Origin: CAVUAF01 sp963739375
Lineage (GTDB): Bacteria > Acidobacteriota > Terriglobia > Terriglobales > Acidobacteriaceae
DNA length: 64,000 nt
Reading direction: 5' to 3'
NCBI GenBank assembly: GCA_963739375.1
Contig: CAVUAF010000017.1
Span: 186,001-250,000, forward strand
The first letter of the stretch is position 1. Every line of letters begins with the position of its first letter. Below the pieces are notes generated by a model. That model did no database searches and was not told the origin of the DNA. It was given only the letters and a program-made list of their open reading frames with translations. Below are positions 55,802 through 64,000 of this stretch, in pieces. The translations under genes were made by a program, and so were the position numbers.

Positions 55802-56239
55802 AACGCCTCCTGGGAGCGGGCCTCATTGACTAAACCGAGTAGTAGGGTACGACCAGACGATTGTTCCACCAATCCTTGGCCAGCGACATTCATTTCGTCC
55901 GCGTTTGATACTAGACACGTGCATCCACAAGCAGGGCACATGAGGCCGCAGCAGTTGGCAGCGAGGTCCCATTGCCCAACTGCTGACGGTCGCGCCTCCT
56001 ATTTATAACTTTAAGATTTACAAACACTTATGTGCTTGATTTCCCGGCAAATAGAGTTCTTGCCAACCTCTTTCCGCCTTGCTACCCTCGCCTTGCGCTC
56101 AGGCGCGCGGCCCGCTTTTGGTCGCATTGGTTCTTTGCCATCGCCCGCCCCCGGCTAAGTCCTTTAGAAAACATATTTTCCCGAAATCTGTTGCTAACTC
56201 CTTTCGATCAACAGATCGCCGGGGGAGGGGGAGGGGGAT
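55802..56239. other. 438-bp intergenic region with G-run leader
   Basis: Divergent spacer between the secreted protein and the gene at 56240. A locally AT-rich stretch (about 56000-56035, CTATTTATAACTTTAAGA) could hold a promoter. No repeat family member is seen. The last bases are the purine run described at 56221. Confidence 0.6.
56221..56237 (+). promoter_or_regulatory. G-run Shine-Dalgarno (GGGGGAGGGGGAGGGGG)
   Basis: Three runs of five G separated by single A, ending 2 nt before the ATG at 56240. It overlaps the place of a ribosome site (GGAGG is contained within it) and could form a G-quadruplex in the RNA. Confidence 0.5.
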
Positions 56240-56710
56240 ATGTCGGAAACCGTAACCCAAACGATTCGCAGGGCTTTAGCAAAGTCCTTCTCGCAGACGG
56301 AGAACGCCCGCCGTTCTCCCCGCTGCATGCACGTCAAGGCCGACGGCGTGCGCTGCGGCTCGCCCGCCATGCACGCCCAGCCCTTCTGCTACTTCCACGA
56401 GCAGATGTCCCGCCGCATGGCCGCCCACTTCCCGCCGCTGGAAGACGGCAACGCCATCCAGCTCGCGCTCATGCAGGTCATCGAAGCGCTCGCCGCCCGC
56501 ACTATGGACCCGAAGCTCGCCGCCACCATTCTCTACGGTCTCCAGACCGCCTCCGCCAACTTGAAGCACGTCCGCTTCGAGCCCTTCAAGGAGATCGTGA
56601 CCCGCATGCCCATCGACGAAGCCGCCGCGCCCTCGCCGCGCAAGCCGGTGGCCGCGGCCACTGAACCATCCGCCACCAGCGGCGCAGCGGAAGCGGAAGC
56701 GATCAGCTAG
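56240..56710 (+). CDS. Cys/His-containing small hypothetical protein
   Basis: A 156-residue protein. Residues 29-54 carry a Cys-Cys-Cys-His pattern (RCMHVKADGVRCGSPAMHAQ, then PFCYFHEQ) that looks like a zinc site and matches, in my memory, a family common in acidobacterial genomes and of unknown function. The middle is helical (LALMQVIEALAART) and the tail is Ala/Pro rich. It has a most unusual G-run leader. Confidence 0.65.
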   Translation: MSETVTQTIRRALAKSFSQTENARRSPRCMHVKADGVRCGSPAMHAQPFCYFHEQMSRRMAAHFPPLEDGNAIQLALMQVIEALAARTMDPKLAATILYGLQTASANLKHVRFEPFKEIVTRMPIDEAAAPSPRKPVAAATEPSATSGAAEAEAIS

Positions 56711-56819
56711 TCCGTCGCCTCGGCGGGCGCCGACCCGGGCAGCCGAAAAGTCCGCGGCGGCCAGCATGGGCCGCGCCCAGGCAGTGGGCCCCGCGGGCGA
56801 GTAATTACCTTGGAACTTC

Positions 56820-56843
56820 GTGGACGCGGGCGACTCGCCCGCG
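56820..56843. repeat. CGGGCGACTCGCCCG palindrome, copy 3
   Basis: Third copy of the 24-nt core seen at 51091 and 52846. The spacer 56711-56968 also has other GC-rich palindromes and no gene. Confidence 0.8.
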
Positions 56844-56968
56844 TCGATTTCCCTCTGGAATCCAACCCCCTCGGCGCCGTGTCCCTGGCGCGCGTGACCC
56901 GCGTCACCGCCCCAACCTTGTAACATCGGGATTCATGCTGGGTCCGGCAACGCCGGCGGGAGGTGCCC

Positions 56969-57925
56969 GTGCGCAGTTTTGAGAGCCTGTCGGAACGCGA
57001 AATCCTGGCGCTCGCCATTTCGCTGGAGGAAGAGGACGAGCGCGTCTACGCCGACTTCGCCGAAGGGCTGCGGCAGGAGTTTCCCGCCTCGGCCGCGGTC
57101 TTCGACGGCATGCGCCAGGAGGAGATCGGGCATCGCCAGCGCCTCATCGACCTGTATCGCGCCAAGTTCGGCGAGCACATTCCGCTCATCCGCCGCACTG
57201 ACGTCCGCGGCTTCATCCGCCGCCGACCGGTGTGGCTGGTGCGTCCCCTCGGCCTCGATACCGTCCGCGGCCAGGCCGAGAGCATGGAGATGGAGACGCG
57301 CCGCTTCTACGAGCGCGCCGCCGCGCGCACCCAGGACGCCAGCCTCCGCCAGCTCCTCGATGACCTGGCGGTGGAAGAGCGCGAGCACGCGGACCGCGCG
57401 GAAGAACTGGGCCGCGAGCAGTTGCACGCTACCGCCCGCGAAAAGGAAGACGAGATCGCGCGCCGCCTCTTCGTCATGCAGATCGTCCAGCCCGGGTTGG
57501 CGGGACTGATGGACGGCTCGGTCTCCACTCTGGCGCCGCTGTTTGCCGCCGCCTTCGCCACCCATAATACGCACGCTGCCTTCGCCGTCGGTCTGGCTGC
57601 GTCGCTGGGCGCCGGCATCAGTATGGGTTTCGCCGAGGCGCTCTCCGACGACGGCGCGCTCACCGGCCGCGGTCATCCCTGGGTGCGCGGCCTGGTCTGC
57701 GGCCTGATGACCGCATTCGGCGGCCTCGGCCACACCCTGCCGTACCTGATCCCCACCTTCTCGGTCGCTACCAGCGTCGCGGGCGTGGTGGTGGTGGCGG
57801 AACTCGCCGCCATCTCCTGGGTCCGCCACAAGTACATGGACACCTCCCCCTTCTCGGCTACCGTGCAGGTGATGGCGGGAGGCGCGCTGGTGTTTGCTAC
57901 CGGCGTTTTGATCGGCAGTTCATAA
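56969..57925 (+). CDS. Membrane-bound ferritin-like protein (MbfA/Er-VIT1 family)
   Basis: About 318 residues from a GTG 5 nt after GGGAGG. The N-terminal half is a rubrerythrin/ferritin-like di-iron domain (ISLEEEDERVYADF, EEIGHRQR, EMETRRFYERAA, VEEREHADRAEEL); the C-terminal half is a VIT1/CCC1-like membrane domain with about five helices (MDGSVSTLAPLFAAAF, LGAGISMGFAEALSDDGAL). MbfA exports iron and protects against iron and peroxide in alphaproteobacteria. The same role is likely here. Confidence 0.85.
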   Translation: MRSFESLSEREILALAISLEEEDERVYADFAEGLRQEFPASAAVFDGMRQEEIGHRQRLIDLYRAKFGEHIPLIRRTDVRGFIRRRPVWLVRPLGLDTVRGQAESMEMETRRFYERAAARTQDASLRQLLDDLAVEEREHADRAEELGREQLHATAREKEDEIARRLFVMQIVQPGLAGLMDGSVSTLAPLFAAAFATHNTHAAFAVGLAASLGAGISMGFAEALSDDGALTGRGHPWVRGLVCGLMTAFGGLGHTLPYLIPTFSVATSVAGVVVVAELAAISWVRHKYMDTSPFSATVQVMAGGALVFATGVLIGSS

Positions 57926-57953
57926 TGGCGAGCGCGTCATCGGCGAGGACGCA

Positions 57954-58400
57954 ATGAGCGAGGTTCCGCAGAACGGCTTGGTCGGCTTCATCCGCAGGCT
58001 GCTGCCGTGGACCACCGTCGTGGTGGTGCTGGTGGCGCTTTACGTCGGCTGGATCATGTTCTCGCGCTGGCAGCAGGATCGGGAGTACGAACGCCAGCAG
58101 GCGGCGCGGCGCGCCGCGCAAGCGGAGCGTGCGCGGACCACTTTGAGCGACGAGTTGAAGATCCTGAGCTTAACGCTCAGCACCGGCACCATTCGCCGCG
58201 GGCAGAGCGCGCAACTCTGCTACGGCGTCGCCAACGCCAAGAGCGTGCGCTTCGAGCCGCCGGTCGAACACGTGTGGCCCTCGATGAGCCGCTGCGTCGA
58301 CGTCTCCCCGCGCAAGGACACTACCTACAAGCTCATCGCCGAAGACGCTGCCGGGCACACCGCAACCTTGGAGCTGAAGCTCTTCGTAGTCGCACCCTAG
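57954..58400 (+). CDS. Single-pass membrane protein with Ig-like domain
   Basis: A 148-residue protein: cytoplasmic tail, one helix (about 19-38), an Arg/Gln-rich linker (about 40-62), then a small beta-sandwich (about 65-146) with one Cys pair (QLCYGVANAKSV and SRCVDVSP) that could form a disulphide outside the membrane. Function unknown. Confidence 0.6.
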   Translation: MSEVPQNGLVGFIRRLLPWTTVVVVLVALYVGWIMFSRWQQDREYERQQAARRAAQAERARTTLSDELKILSLTLSTGTIRRGQSAQLCYGVANAKSVRFEPPVEHVWPSMSRCVDVSPRKDTTYKLIAEDAAGHTATLELKLFVVAP

Positions 58401-58452
58401 GCGCCGCGCAGTGGCCAGCGGCGCCCACTTCGGCTAACATCAGGAGCACGAG

Positions 58453-59115
58453 GTGGGACGCGGCATGTTCAGCCAGCCGGAACGCAGCGGCAGAGCGCGG
58501 TGGAACACTTCGCTCAGCGTCTCCGCGGCCGCTCACCTTGCCGTCCTGGGTTTTCTGCTGTGGCAGCACCGCCCGATCTTCATCAGCCCTTCTTACATGG
58601 CCGCCGGCGATTGGGGCACGGCGACGCGCATCGTGTATCTGGCGCAACATGGGTCCGGCGCCGAGCAGGGCGGGGAAGCGCAGGACGCGCCGCGGATCAA
58701 GTTCCCCAAGGTGCGCCCGCAGCCCAAGCCGCGGCCGGAAGAAATCAAGGCCGACGGCAACACACCGCACGATTTGCCGGGCGTCGCGCCGCGCGCCGGC
58801 TCGCCGTATGGCTCGCTGACCACCGGCCCGATCACCGGACATGACTGGCGCCCCGCCCTGCCCGTGGCTTTCGCCGACCCGGTGATTCGCCGCTCCGAGG
58901 TGCCCCCCGGCACCGAGGGCAACGTGATGATCGAGATCACGATCGACACCGCCGGCGACATCATCAGCATGGAAGTACGCCAGAAGATCGGCTACGGCGT
59001 GGAAGAGAAGGTCCTGGCCGCGCTGCAACGCTGGCACTTCCGCCCCGCCACCATGGACGGCGTCGCCATCGCCTCCAAGCAATACGTCTTCTTCCACATC
59101 CCCACGAATTCGTAG
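58453..59115 (+). CDS. TonB-family energy-transducer protein
   Basis: A 220-residue protein; the GTG follows CAGGAG, and an ATG four codons later is nearly as good. One membrane helix (about 22-42), a Pro-rich and basic periplasmic stretch (about 85-125), and a C-terminal TonB domain (GNVMIEITIDTAGDI, then KVLAALQRWHFRPATMDG). It would pass proton-motive force to an outer-membrane receptor. No ExbB/ExbD or receptor is adjacent. Confidence 0.83.
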   Translation: MGRGMFSQPERSGRARWNTSLSVSAAAHLAVLGFLLWQHRPIFISPSYMAAGDWGTATRIVYLAQHGSGAEQGGEAQDAPRIKFPKVRPQPKPRPEEIKADGNTPHDLPGVAPRAGSPYGSLTTGPITGHDWRPALPVAFADPVIRRSEVPPGTEGNVMIEITIDTAGDIISMEVRQKIGYGVEEKVLAALQRWHFRPATMDGVAIASKQYVFFHIPTNS

Positions 59116-59170
59116 CTTCTTCTGAACACATCCCGAGCGCAGCGAGGGAGCCCTAACCGCCAGATGGGGT

Positions 59171-59303
59171 GTCATCCTGAGCGGAGCGGCGGCGCAGCCG
59201 TCGCGAAGTCGAAGGATCCCTACCTCACCACGCCTTCTCGCCGGAGTAGGGATGCTTCGACTTCGCCGTCGTCCGGTGGGACGGCGGCTCCGCTCAGCAT
59301 GAC
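59171..59303. repeat. Inverted GTCATCCTGAGCGGAGC repeat
   Basis: The arm at 59171-59187 pairs with GCTCCGCTCAGCATGAC at 59287-59303, and an inner arm (59200-59223, CGAAGTCGAAGGATCCCTAC) with 59246-59267. A loose form of this repeat type is widespread in bacterial spacers. It lies between convergent genes and may work as a terminator. Confidence 0.75.
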
Positions 59304-59326
59304 GGTGTCGGCTGAGGATGGCCCGC

Positions 59327-62300
59327 CTAAGGAGTCCCCAGCTCCTCTTGGTGCGCCTCGCGCCACTGCGCTTCGGAGACCACATTCAGCGGCGGCAGCT
59401 TTTTCTGCTGCAAGCCGGTGTTGATGGTGGTGAGCTGCTGGCTGGCCAGGGTGTTGAACTCGCGGATCACGTCTTCGAGTTCGCGCGCCAGCGCCTCGGT
59501 ACGCGCCACCTGCGAGTCGGTGGGCCGGCCATCGTAGCCGTTCACGTCGCCGTAGAGCCCGCCGAGAAACTCGCGCAGCCGCTCTTCGCCGGTAATCGCG
59601 CCCCCTTCTTTGGTAGCGACGATGCGGGTGCGGATCTTGTCCACCGCCGCCGCCAGCGCCGTCAACTGCCCGCGCAGCGGATCGTTGGCCGCCAGCCGTT
59701 GTGCGCGCATGGCGGCGCCGTCGCGCACCCCGATGATCGCATCCACCGCCCAGCTCATGTGGTTGAGCAGGCCGGCCAGCTTGTTGGCCAGGTCAAACTG
59801 GGCGCGCCGGTCCGCCAGCGAGTGATTCAGGCGCGGATCGAGCACCACATTCAGCTCCGTGGTGTAGACATGCTCGCCCTTGGTCATCCTGACGGTGTAG
59901 CGCCCGGGCAGGACGCGCGGCCCGTAGGCGGCGCCAAACAGCGCGCTGGCCGCCGGCGGCACCTTCGGCGGCTTCAGCCGCATCGACCAGGTGGTGCGAT
60001 TCACCCCACGCCGCTTGCTGCTGGCGACGGTGTCCACCAGCTTCCCCTGGGCGTCGAGGATTTCGATCTTCAGGTCGCCGAAAATGTGCCGCGCGCGCTG
60101 GTAGTAGGGAATGTAGACGTCGACGGTGCGGCTCGGCCCGGAGTATGAGTTGTCGCCGTCGGCCCAGCCGCCGTTGGCGTCCAGCCGCTGCACCGCCGGG
60201 GGCATGGGCAGGAACGCCGCTTCCGCCGCCATGATCTCCGGGGTAAGCGCGCGCAGCGGCGAAATGTCGTCGATGGTCCAGATGCCGCGCCCATGCGTGG
60301 CCAGCACCAGGTCGCCGTCGCGCGGCTGCACCACGATGTCGCGCACCGCCACCGCCGGGAAACTGTTCCCGAGGTACTGCGCCCAGTGCTGCCCGCCGTC
60401 AATGCTGATCCACAGCCCCAACTCGGTGCCCAGGAAGAGCAGGTTGCGGTCCACCGTGTCTTCCTTGATGACGTGCGCATAGCCGCGCACGCCGCTCGCC
60501 TGTGCCGGCAGCGCCGTCCAGGTGCGCCCGAAGTCGGTGGTCTTGTAGGCGTACGGCTGCATGTCGCCATAGGTGTGGCGATCGAAGGTGGCGTACGCCG
60601 TCGCTTCGTCGAAGCGGCTGGCCTCGACCCACGAGACCCACGACGCTTTGCCCACCCCCGCCACGTTGCCGGCGGCGTTGGTCCAGTTCTTGCCCGCGTC
60701 GCGCGTCACCTGCACGTTGCCGTCGTCGGTCCCCACCCAGACCACCTGCGCGTTTTTCGGCGACTCGCTGATGGCGTAGATCGTGGTGTGCATCTCGGCG
60801 GCCGAGTTGTCCACGGTCACGCCCCCCGACTCTTCCTGCTTCTGTTTCTCCGGATCGTTGGTGGTCAGGTCCGGGGAGATGCGCTCCCACGACTGTCCGT
60901 GGTCCCGCGACCGGAACAGGAACTGCGCCCCCAGGTAGAGCGTGTTCTTGTCGTTGGGACTCACCTGGATGGGCGTGTTCCAGTTGAGGCGCAGCTTCTT
61001 CTCGCCGTAATTCGGATACGGCTTGATGGCGCGCTGCTCGTGCGTCCAGCGGTTCACGCGGCCGATTTCGCCGCCCTGCGACTCGGCATAGATGTACGCC
61101 GCATCCGCCGGGTCTTCCCACATCCAGAAGCCGTCGCCGCCGTACAAGTTCTCCCAGCGCTGGTTGGTCACGCCCCCGGGATATGACGAGTCGCCCACCC
61201 ACGAGCTGTTGTCCTGGAGGCCGCCGTAAACGTGGTACGGGTCCGCGTTGTCCACGCTCACGTGGTAGAACTGCGAGACCGGGAGATTCATCATGTGTTC
61301 CCAGCGGTTGCCGCCATCCAGGCTGCGCCACAGCCCGCCGTCGTCGCCGGTGAAGCAGACATTCGGATTCGCGGGGTCGATCCAGATGTCGTGAAAGTCG
61401 CCGTGCGCCGAGTTGCCCACGCTGCCGAAGCTCTTGCCGCCATTGGTGCTGAGCAGCAGCGGCCCATCCATTTTGAACACCTTGTTCTCGTCCTTGGGAT
61501 CGACGATGAGGTTGGCGAAGTAGAAGGGACGCCACACCATGTACTGGCTGGCGTCGAGCTTCTCCCAGTTTTGCCCGCCATCGTCGGAGCGGAAGAGGGC
61601 GCTCTTGGCCGATTCGATCACCGCGTACACCGTCTGCGGCTTCGACGGCGCCACCGTCAGCGCGATCCGCCCGTACGGCTTCTCCGGCAGGCCTTGGGCG
61701 CTGGCCGCGGTGAGTTCGGTCCAGTGTTCGCCGCGGTCGGTGGATTTGAAAATGCCGCTGCCCGGCCCGCCGGAGCGGAAGGTCCAGCCCTGGCGCCGGA
61801 AGTCCCACAGCGAGGCGTAGAGGGTGTTCGGATCTTGCGCCGGCATGGCCAGCATGGCGCACCCGGTGGCGCCGTTGGCCCCGGCCAGCACCTTGCGCCA
61901 ACTCTTGCCGCCGTCGCTGGTCTTGTAGACGCCGCGCTCCTGGTTGTCGTCCCACAGGTGGCCGGTCGCGCACACGTACACCGTGTTCCCGTCCTTAGGA
62001 TCGACCAGGATCTTGGCGATGTGCTCTGAATCCTTCAGCCCGACGTTTGTCCAGTTCTCGCCGGCGTCGGTGGATTTGTACACGCCGTCGCCGATGGAGA
62101 CGCTGTTGCGCACCCAGCTCTCGCCCGTCCCCACCCACACGTTCTTGGAGTTCGAGGGATCGATGGTGATGGCGCCAATGGACTGCACGGGCTGGCTGTC
62201 GAAGATGGGGCGGAAGTTGCTGCCCCCGTTCACCGACTTCCAGACGCCGCCGCTCGCCGCCCCGGCATACACCGTGATCCTGCCGTTTTCTTCCACCGCG

Positions 62301-62479
62301 GCCACCGCCGCGATGCGGCCGCTCATCGCCGCCGAGCCGATATTGCGCGCCGTCAGCCCGGAGACCGTGCCCGCGTCGTACCGCACCGGCGGCTGGGCTG
62401 CCGCGGTGGCCGTCAGGAAAACGCCGAGCGTCAGCAGCGAGAAGCAGCGATTCACGAAATGCAGGCGATGCGCGATCAT
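59327..62479 (-). CDS. Secreted Asp-box (sortilin/BNR-like) beta-propeller protein
   Basis: A 1050-residue protein with a signal peptide (about 1-29). Residues about 40-750 form one or two beta-propellers with at least nine Asp boxes of the S/T-x-D-x-G-x-x-W type (STDAGENW, TSDGGKSW, STDRGEHW, SDDGGQNW, SLDGGNRW, SRDHGQSW, TRDAGKNW, TTDFGRTW, SIDGGQHW). The rest (about 770-1050) is a separate domain ending in a helical region. Often annotated as glycosyl hydrolase or sialidase-like; no sialidase Arg triad can be assigned, so binding or structural function is as likely. AAGGA precedes the start. Confidence 0.85.
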   Translation of the reverse strand: MIAHRLHFVNRCFSLLTLGVFLTATAAAQPPVRYDAGTVSGLTARNIGSAAMSGRIAAVAAVEENGRITVYAGAASGGVWKSVNGGSNFRPIFDSQPVQSIGAITIDPSNSKNVWVGTGESWVRNSVSIGDGVYKSTDAGENWTNVGLKDSEHIAKILVDPKDGNTVYVCATGHLWDDNQERGVYKTSDGGKSWRKVLAGANGATGCAMLAMPAQDPNTLYASLWDFRRQGWTFRSGGPGSGIFKSTDRGEHWTELTAASAQGLPEKPYGRIALTVAPSKPQTVYAVIESAKSALFRSDDGGQNWEKLDASQYMVWRPFYFANLIVDPKDENKVFKMDGPLLLSTNGGKSFGSVGNSAHGDFHDIWIDPANPNVCFTGDDGGLWRSLDGGNRWEHMMNLPVSQFYHVSVDNADPYHVYGGLQDNSSWVGDSSYPGGVTNQRWENLYGGDGFWMWEDPADAAYIYAESQGGEIGRVNRWTHEQRAIKPYPNYGEKKLRLNWNTPIQVSPNDKNTLYLGAQFLFRSRDHGQSWERISPDLTTNDPEKQKQEESGGVTVDNSAAEMHTTIYAISESPKNAQVVWVGTDDGNVQVTRDAGKNWTNAAGNVAGVGKASWVSWVEASRFDEATAYATFDRHTYGDMQPYAYKTTDFGRTWTALPAQASGVRGYAHVIKEDTVDRNLLFLGTELGLWISIDGGQHWAQYLGNSFPAVAVRDIVVQPRDGDLVLATHGRGIWTIDDISPLRALTPEIMAAEAAFLPMPPAVQRLDANGGWADGDNSYSGPSRTVDVYIPYYQRARHIFGDLKIEILDAQGKLVDTVASSKRRGVNRTTWSMRLKPPKVPPAASALFGAAYGPRVLPGRYTVRMTKGEHVYTTELNVVLDPRLNHSLADRRAQFDLANKLAGLLNHMSWAVDAIIGVRDGAAMRAQRLAANDPLRGQLTALAAAVDKIRTRIVATKEGGAITGEERLREFLGGLYGDVNGYDGRPTDSQVARTEALARELEDVIREFNTLASQQLTTINTGLQQKKLPPLNVVSEAQWREAHQEELGTP

Positions 62480-62528
62480 CGTTCTTGGTCCTTTCGGTTG
62501 CTGGCTGCGGAATCAACCCACGGGCGGC

Positions 62529-63329
62529 TCACGGTTGCGGCGGCTTGCTCCCGGCTGGCGCTTTCGCCGGCGGCGGCGGTGCGGCGGCGGCCGCAGCAGC
62601 CGGCATCTTGAACTGGCTGTCGTCGAGCGCGACGTTGGCCTCCAGCTTCTCCACCGTCACCTTCGAGCGCGCGTCCGGATTGCGCTTGGGTCCGGATTCA
62701 ATGGAAAACGGGTAGTAAACGCCCGCCACCTGCTTGTACGCGCCCAGGTCGCTCACGCTCTCCCGGATCGACCCGCGCACAAACACCTGCCGCTCGATCC
62801 GCACTTCCAGAAACGAATCCGGGTCGAGCAGGTAATAGAAAATGTCGCCGTTCTTGAGCGTGACCTTCAGCCGGTAGACGTCGTCGCCATCCACGCTGTC
62901 CTTGCCCAGGTACTCGATGGTGTTGCCTTTTTCCTTGTAATCCACGAGCGGCCCGTAGAAGTCCGCCTGCTCCACCAGGTCACGCAAGTCGTCCTCGCCC
63001 ACGAGTTCCGGGTCCTTGCGGCCTTCGAAGGGCGAAATCTGCCAGCCCGCAGCGCCGTCGTACGCCTCGATCGCCGTCATGCCCTGGATGGTGAAGCTGG
63101 AGCGAAACTGGTTGGGCGCCTTGGCTTCTTCTCCCACCTGGGCGGAGAACGCCCCTTGCTGCATCTTGCCGCTCATGCGCCTGGTTTTGATCGCCTTGAT
63201 TTTCTCGATCCCGCCCTTCGCCTGCAGATTGCGCTGCACCAGTTCGTCGGCGGTCTGGGCAAAGGCGCACGCCGCGAGGCATGCCAGCACTGCGCACTTG
63301 AAGACTGCGCACTTGAGGAAAACACGCAT
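62529..63329 (-). CDS. LolA-like outer-membrane lipoprotein-sorting family protein
   Basis: A 266-residue protein with a signal peptide (1-24). The mature part has the LolA/LolB-like open beta-barrel pattern (QTADELVQRNLQAKGGIEKI, then MSGKMQQGAFSAQV and YYLLDPDSFLEVRIERQVF) and a Pro/Ala-rich tail (about 245-266). It is periplasmic and may carry a hydrophobic ligand. It lies 49 nt before the Asp-box gene on the same strand, so the two probably form an operon. Confidence 0.75.
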   Translation of the reverse strand: MRVFLKCAVFKCAVLACLAACAFAQTADELVQRNLQAKGGIEKIKAIKTRRMSGKMQQGAFSAQVGEEAKAPNQFRSSFTIQGMTAIEAYDGAAGWQISPFEGRKDPELVGEDDLRDLVEQADFYGPLVDYKEKGNTIEYLGKDSVDGDDVYRLKVTLKNGDIFYYLLDPDSFLEVRIERQVFVRGSIRESVSDLGAYKQVAGVYYPFSIESGPKRNPDARSKVTVEKLEANVALDDSQFKMPAAAAAAAPPPPAKAPAGSKPPQP

Positions 63330-63486
63330 GACCGTTGTTCCTTTCCTTGGTTGCCCGCGCCAGCTTGCGCACGCGGCGACAAAAGCCCCTCAGTTTACAA
63401 CCTTGGACGCACCGCGACACCTGCGGGCAGCAAGAGAACGATGCCCCTCACTCGCCGTCGACGTCCGGGAGGCCGCCGGCCCGGCC

Positions 63487-63518
63487 AAAAAAATCGGGGC
63501 CCGTACGCGACGGGCCCC
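63487..63518 (-). terminator. Rho-independent terminator on the minus strand
   Basis: A 9-bp stem GGGGCCCGT / ACGGGCCCC with a 5-nt loop. On the minus strand it is followed by seven T residues (63487-63493 read as A on the plus strand). It ends the alcohol dehydrogenase gene at 63544. Confidence 0.88.
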
Positions 63519-63543
63519 CTAGGGGAGGGGAACAGCGGGGAGA

Positions 63544-64000
63544 TCAGGGGGTCTCGGCGTGGTGGCTGCCTGGCCGGATCCCCACTTTGATGACACCGTC
63601 GCGCCGCTCGGAGAAGAGGGAGTACGCCGCGACGATGTGCGACAGCGGAAAACTGTGCGTCAGCAGCGGCCGCAGGTCCAGCCGCCCGTGCCCCACCAGT
63701 TCCATCAGGCGGCGCATCCGCTCCTTGCCGCCGGGGCACAGCGTGGTCACGATGCGATAGTCGCCGAGGCCCGACCCGTAAGCATCCACGGGAATGGTGA
63801 GCGCATCGGCGTACACCCCGACGCTGCTCAGCGTCCCGCCCGGGCGCAGCACGCGCAGCGCGGCTTCAAACGTCTGCTGCCGGCCCAGCGCCTCGATCGC
63901 CACGTCGACTCCGCGCCCCTGGGTGAGCGCGCGGATATCGTTCACCACGTGGTCGCGGCGCGGATCCAGCACCACGTTGGCGCCCATGGCGGTGGCGGCG
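63544..64000 (-). CDS. Zinc-type alcohol dehydrogenase family protein, N-terminus outside window
   Basis: The C-terminal 152 or so residues of an MDR-family dehydrogenase: part of the NAD(P)-binding domain (MGANVVLDPRRDHVVNDIRA, then GVDVAIEALGRQQTFEAALR and VLRPGGTLSSVGVYA) and the C-terminal return to the catalytic domain (HSFPLSHIVAAYSLFSERRD). The gene runs past base 64000, so the zinc ligands are not visible. Substrate unknown. Confidence 0.85.
   Translation of the reverse strand, partial: AATAMGANVVLDPRRDHVVNDIRALTQGRGVDVAIEALGRQQTFEAALRVLRPGGTLSSVGVYADALTIPVDAYGSGLGDYRIVTTLCPGGKERMRRLMELVGHGRLDLRPLLTHSFPLSHIVAAYSLFSERRDGVIKVGIRPGSHHAETP

Noticed and set aside
59327..62479. True sialidase or glycosyl hydrolase
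   Set aside because: Asp boxes alone do not show catalysis, and the Arg triad and Asp/Tyr-Glu residues of sialidases could not be placed.
63330..63543. Small plus-strand ORF in the spacer
   Set aside because: No ribosome site or protein-like composition; the spacer holds the minus-strand terminator at 63487 instead.

Overview
The window is a high-GC, gene-dense bacterial chromosome segment. Gene content points to Acidobacteriota: MacA/FtsX permeases mixed with secreted DUF4097 proteins, a large Asp-box beta-propeller protein, a carboxypeptidase-regulatory-like secreted protein, a membrane-bound ferritin (Er-VIT1), and many intergenic palindromes. This is inference, because there is no rRNA or other phylogenetic marker. 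I see no tRNA, rRNA, CRISPR array, transposase or prophage.

Layout. 1-4.1 kb: type IV pilus genes pilC (cut by the window edge), pilS and pilR. 4.1-5.6 kb: two small unknown proteins and a SAM hydrolase (minus). 5.8-11.6 kb: a minus-strand run of MacA-like adaptor, DUF4097, FtsX permease, DUF4097, FtsX permease, with no ATPase. 12-16 kb: CorC/TlyC-type protein, orphan oligopeptide permeases dppB/dppC and a membrane protein. 16.1-20.5 kb: an envelope-maintenance cassette (XRE regulator with operator, tiny membrane proteins, NfeD-like, flotillin, SdpI-like, PspA). 20.6-25.3 kb: CAP protein, DUF72, ispG and small unknowns. 25.4-27.1 kb: ECF sigma, anti-sigma and a Spy-like protein. 27.2-32.9 kb: O-antigen ligase-like protein, then uppS-cdsA-dxr-rseP. 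33-38.4 kb: XRE regulator, HD protein, lipoprotein, hutH, thioesterase, M23 peptidase. 38.5-47.7 kb: mainly minus-strand acyl-CoA and amino-acid catabolism (two crotonases, HMG-CoA lyase, acyl-CoA carboxylase beta, B12-binding protein), with tryptophanase on the plus strand. 47.9-64 kb: truA, a TolC-like protein, a Tat-exported GH1, secreted and membrane proteins, an Er-VIT1 protein, a TonB-like protein, an Asp-box propeller and a partial alcohol dehydrogenase.

Two things stand out. First, the spacers carry many short-period (about 7-9 nt) repeats, often as inverted pairs around smaller hairpins, plus palindromic cassettes. Some supply start codons (dppB, HD gene) or a C-terminus (a truncated crotonase). 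Second, three otherwise well-conserved genes (pilC, pilR, tnaA) carry eleven single-base frame breaks. All fall at, or can be placed at, third codon positions, and most insertions look like two synonymous wobble alleles written side by side. That suggests a strain-mixed consensus rather than decayed genes.

Functional links: pilS-pilR should control pilus genes; ispG and dxr belong to the MEP pathway and uppS consumes its products; mvaB, the carboxylase beta subunit and the crotonases fit leucine/isovalerate or related acyl-CoA breakdown; tnaA and hutH degrade tryptophan and histidine.
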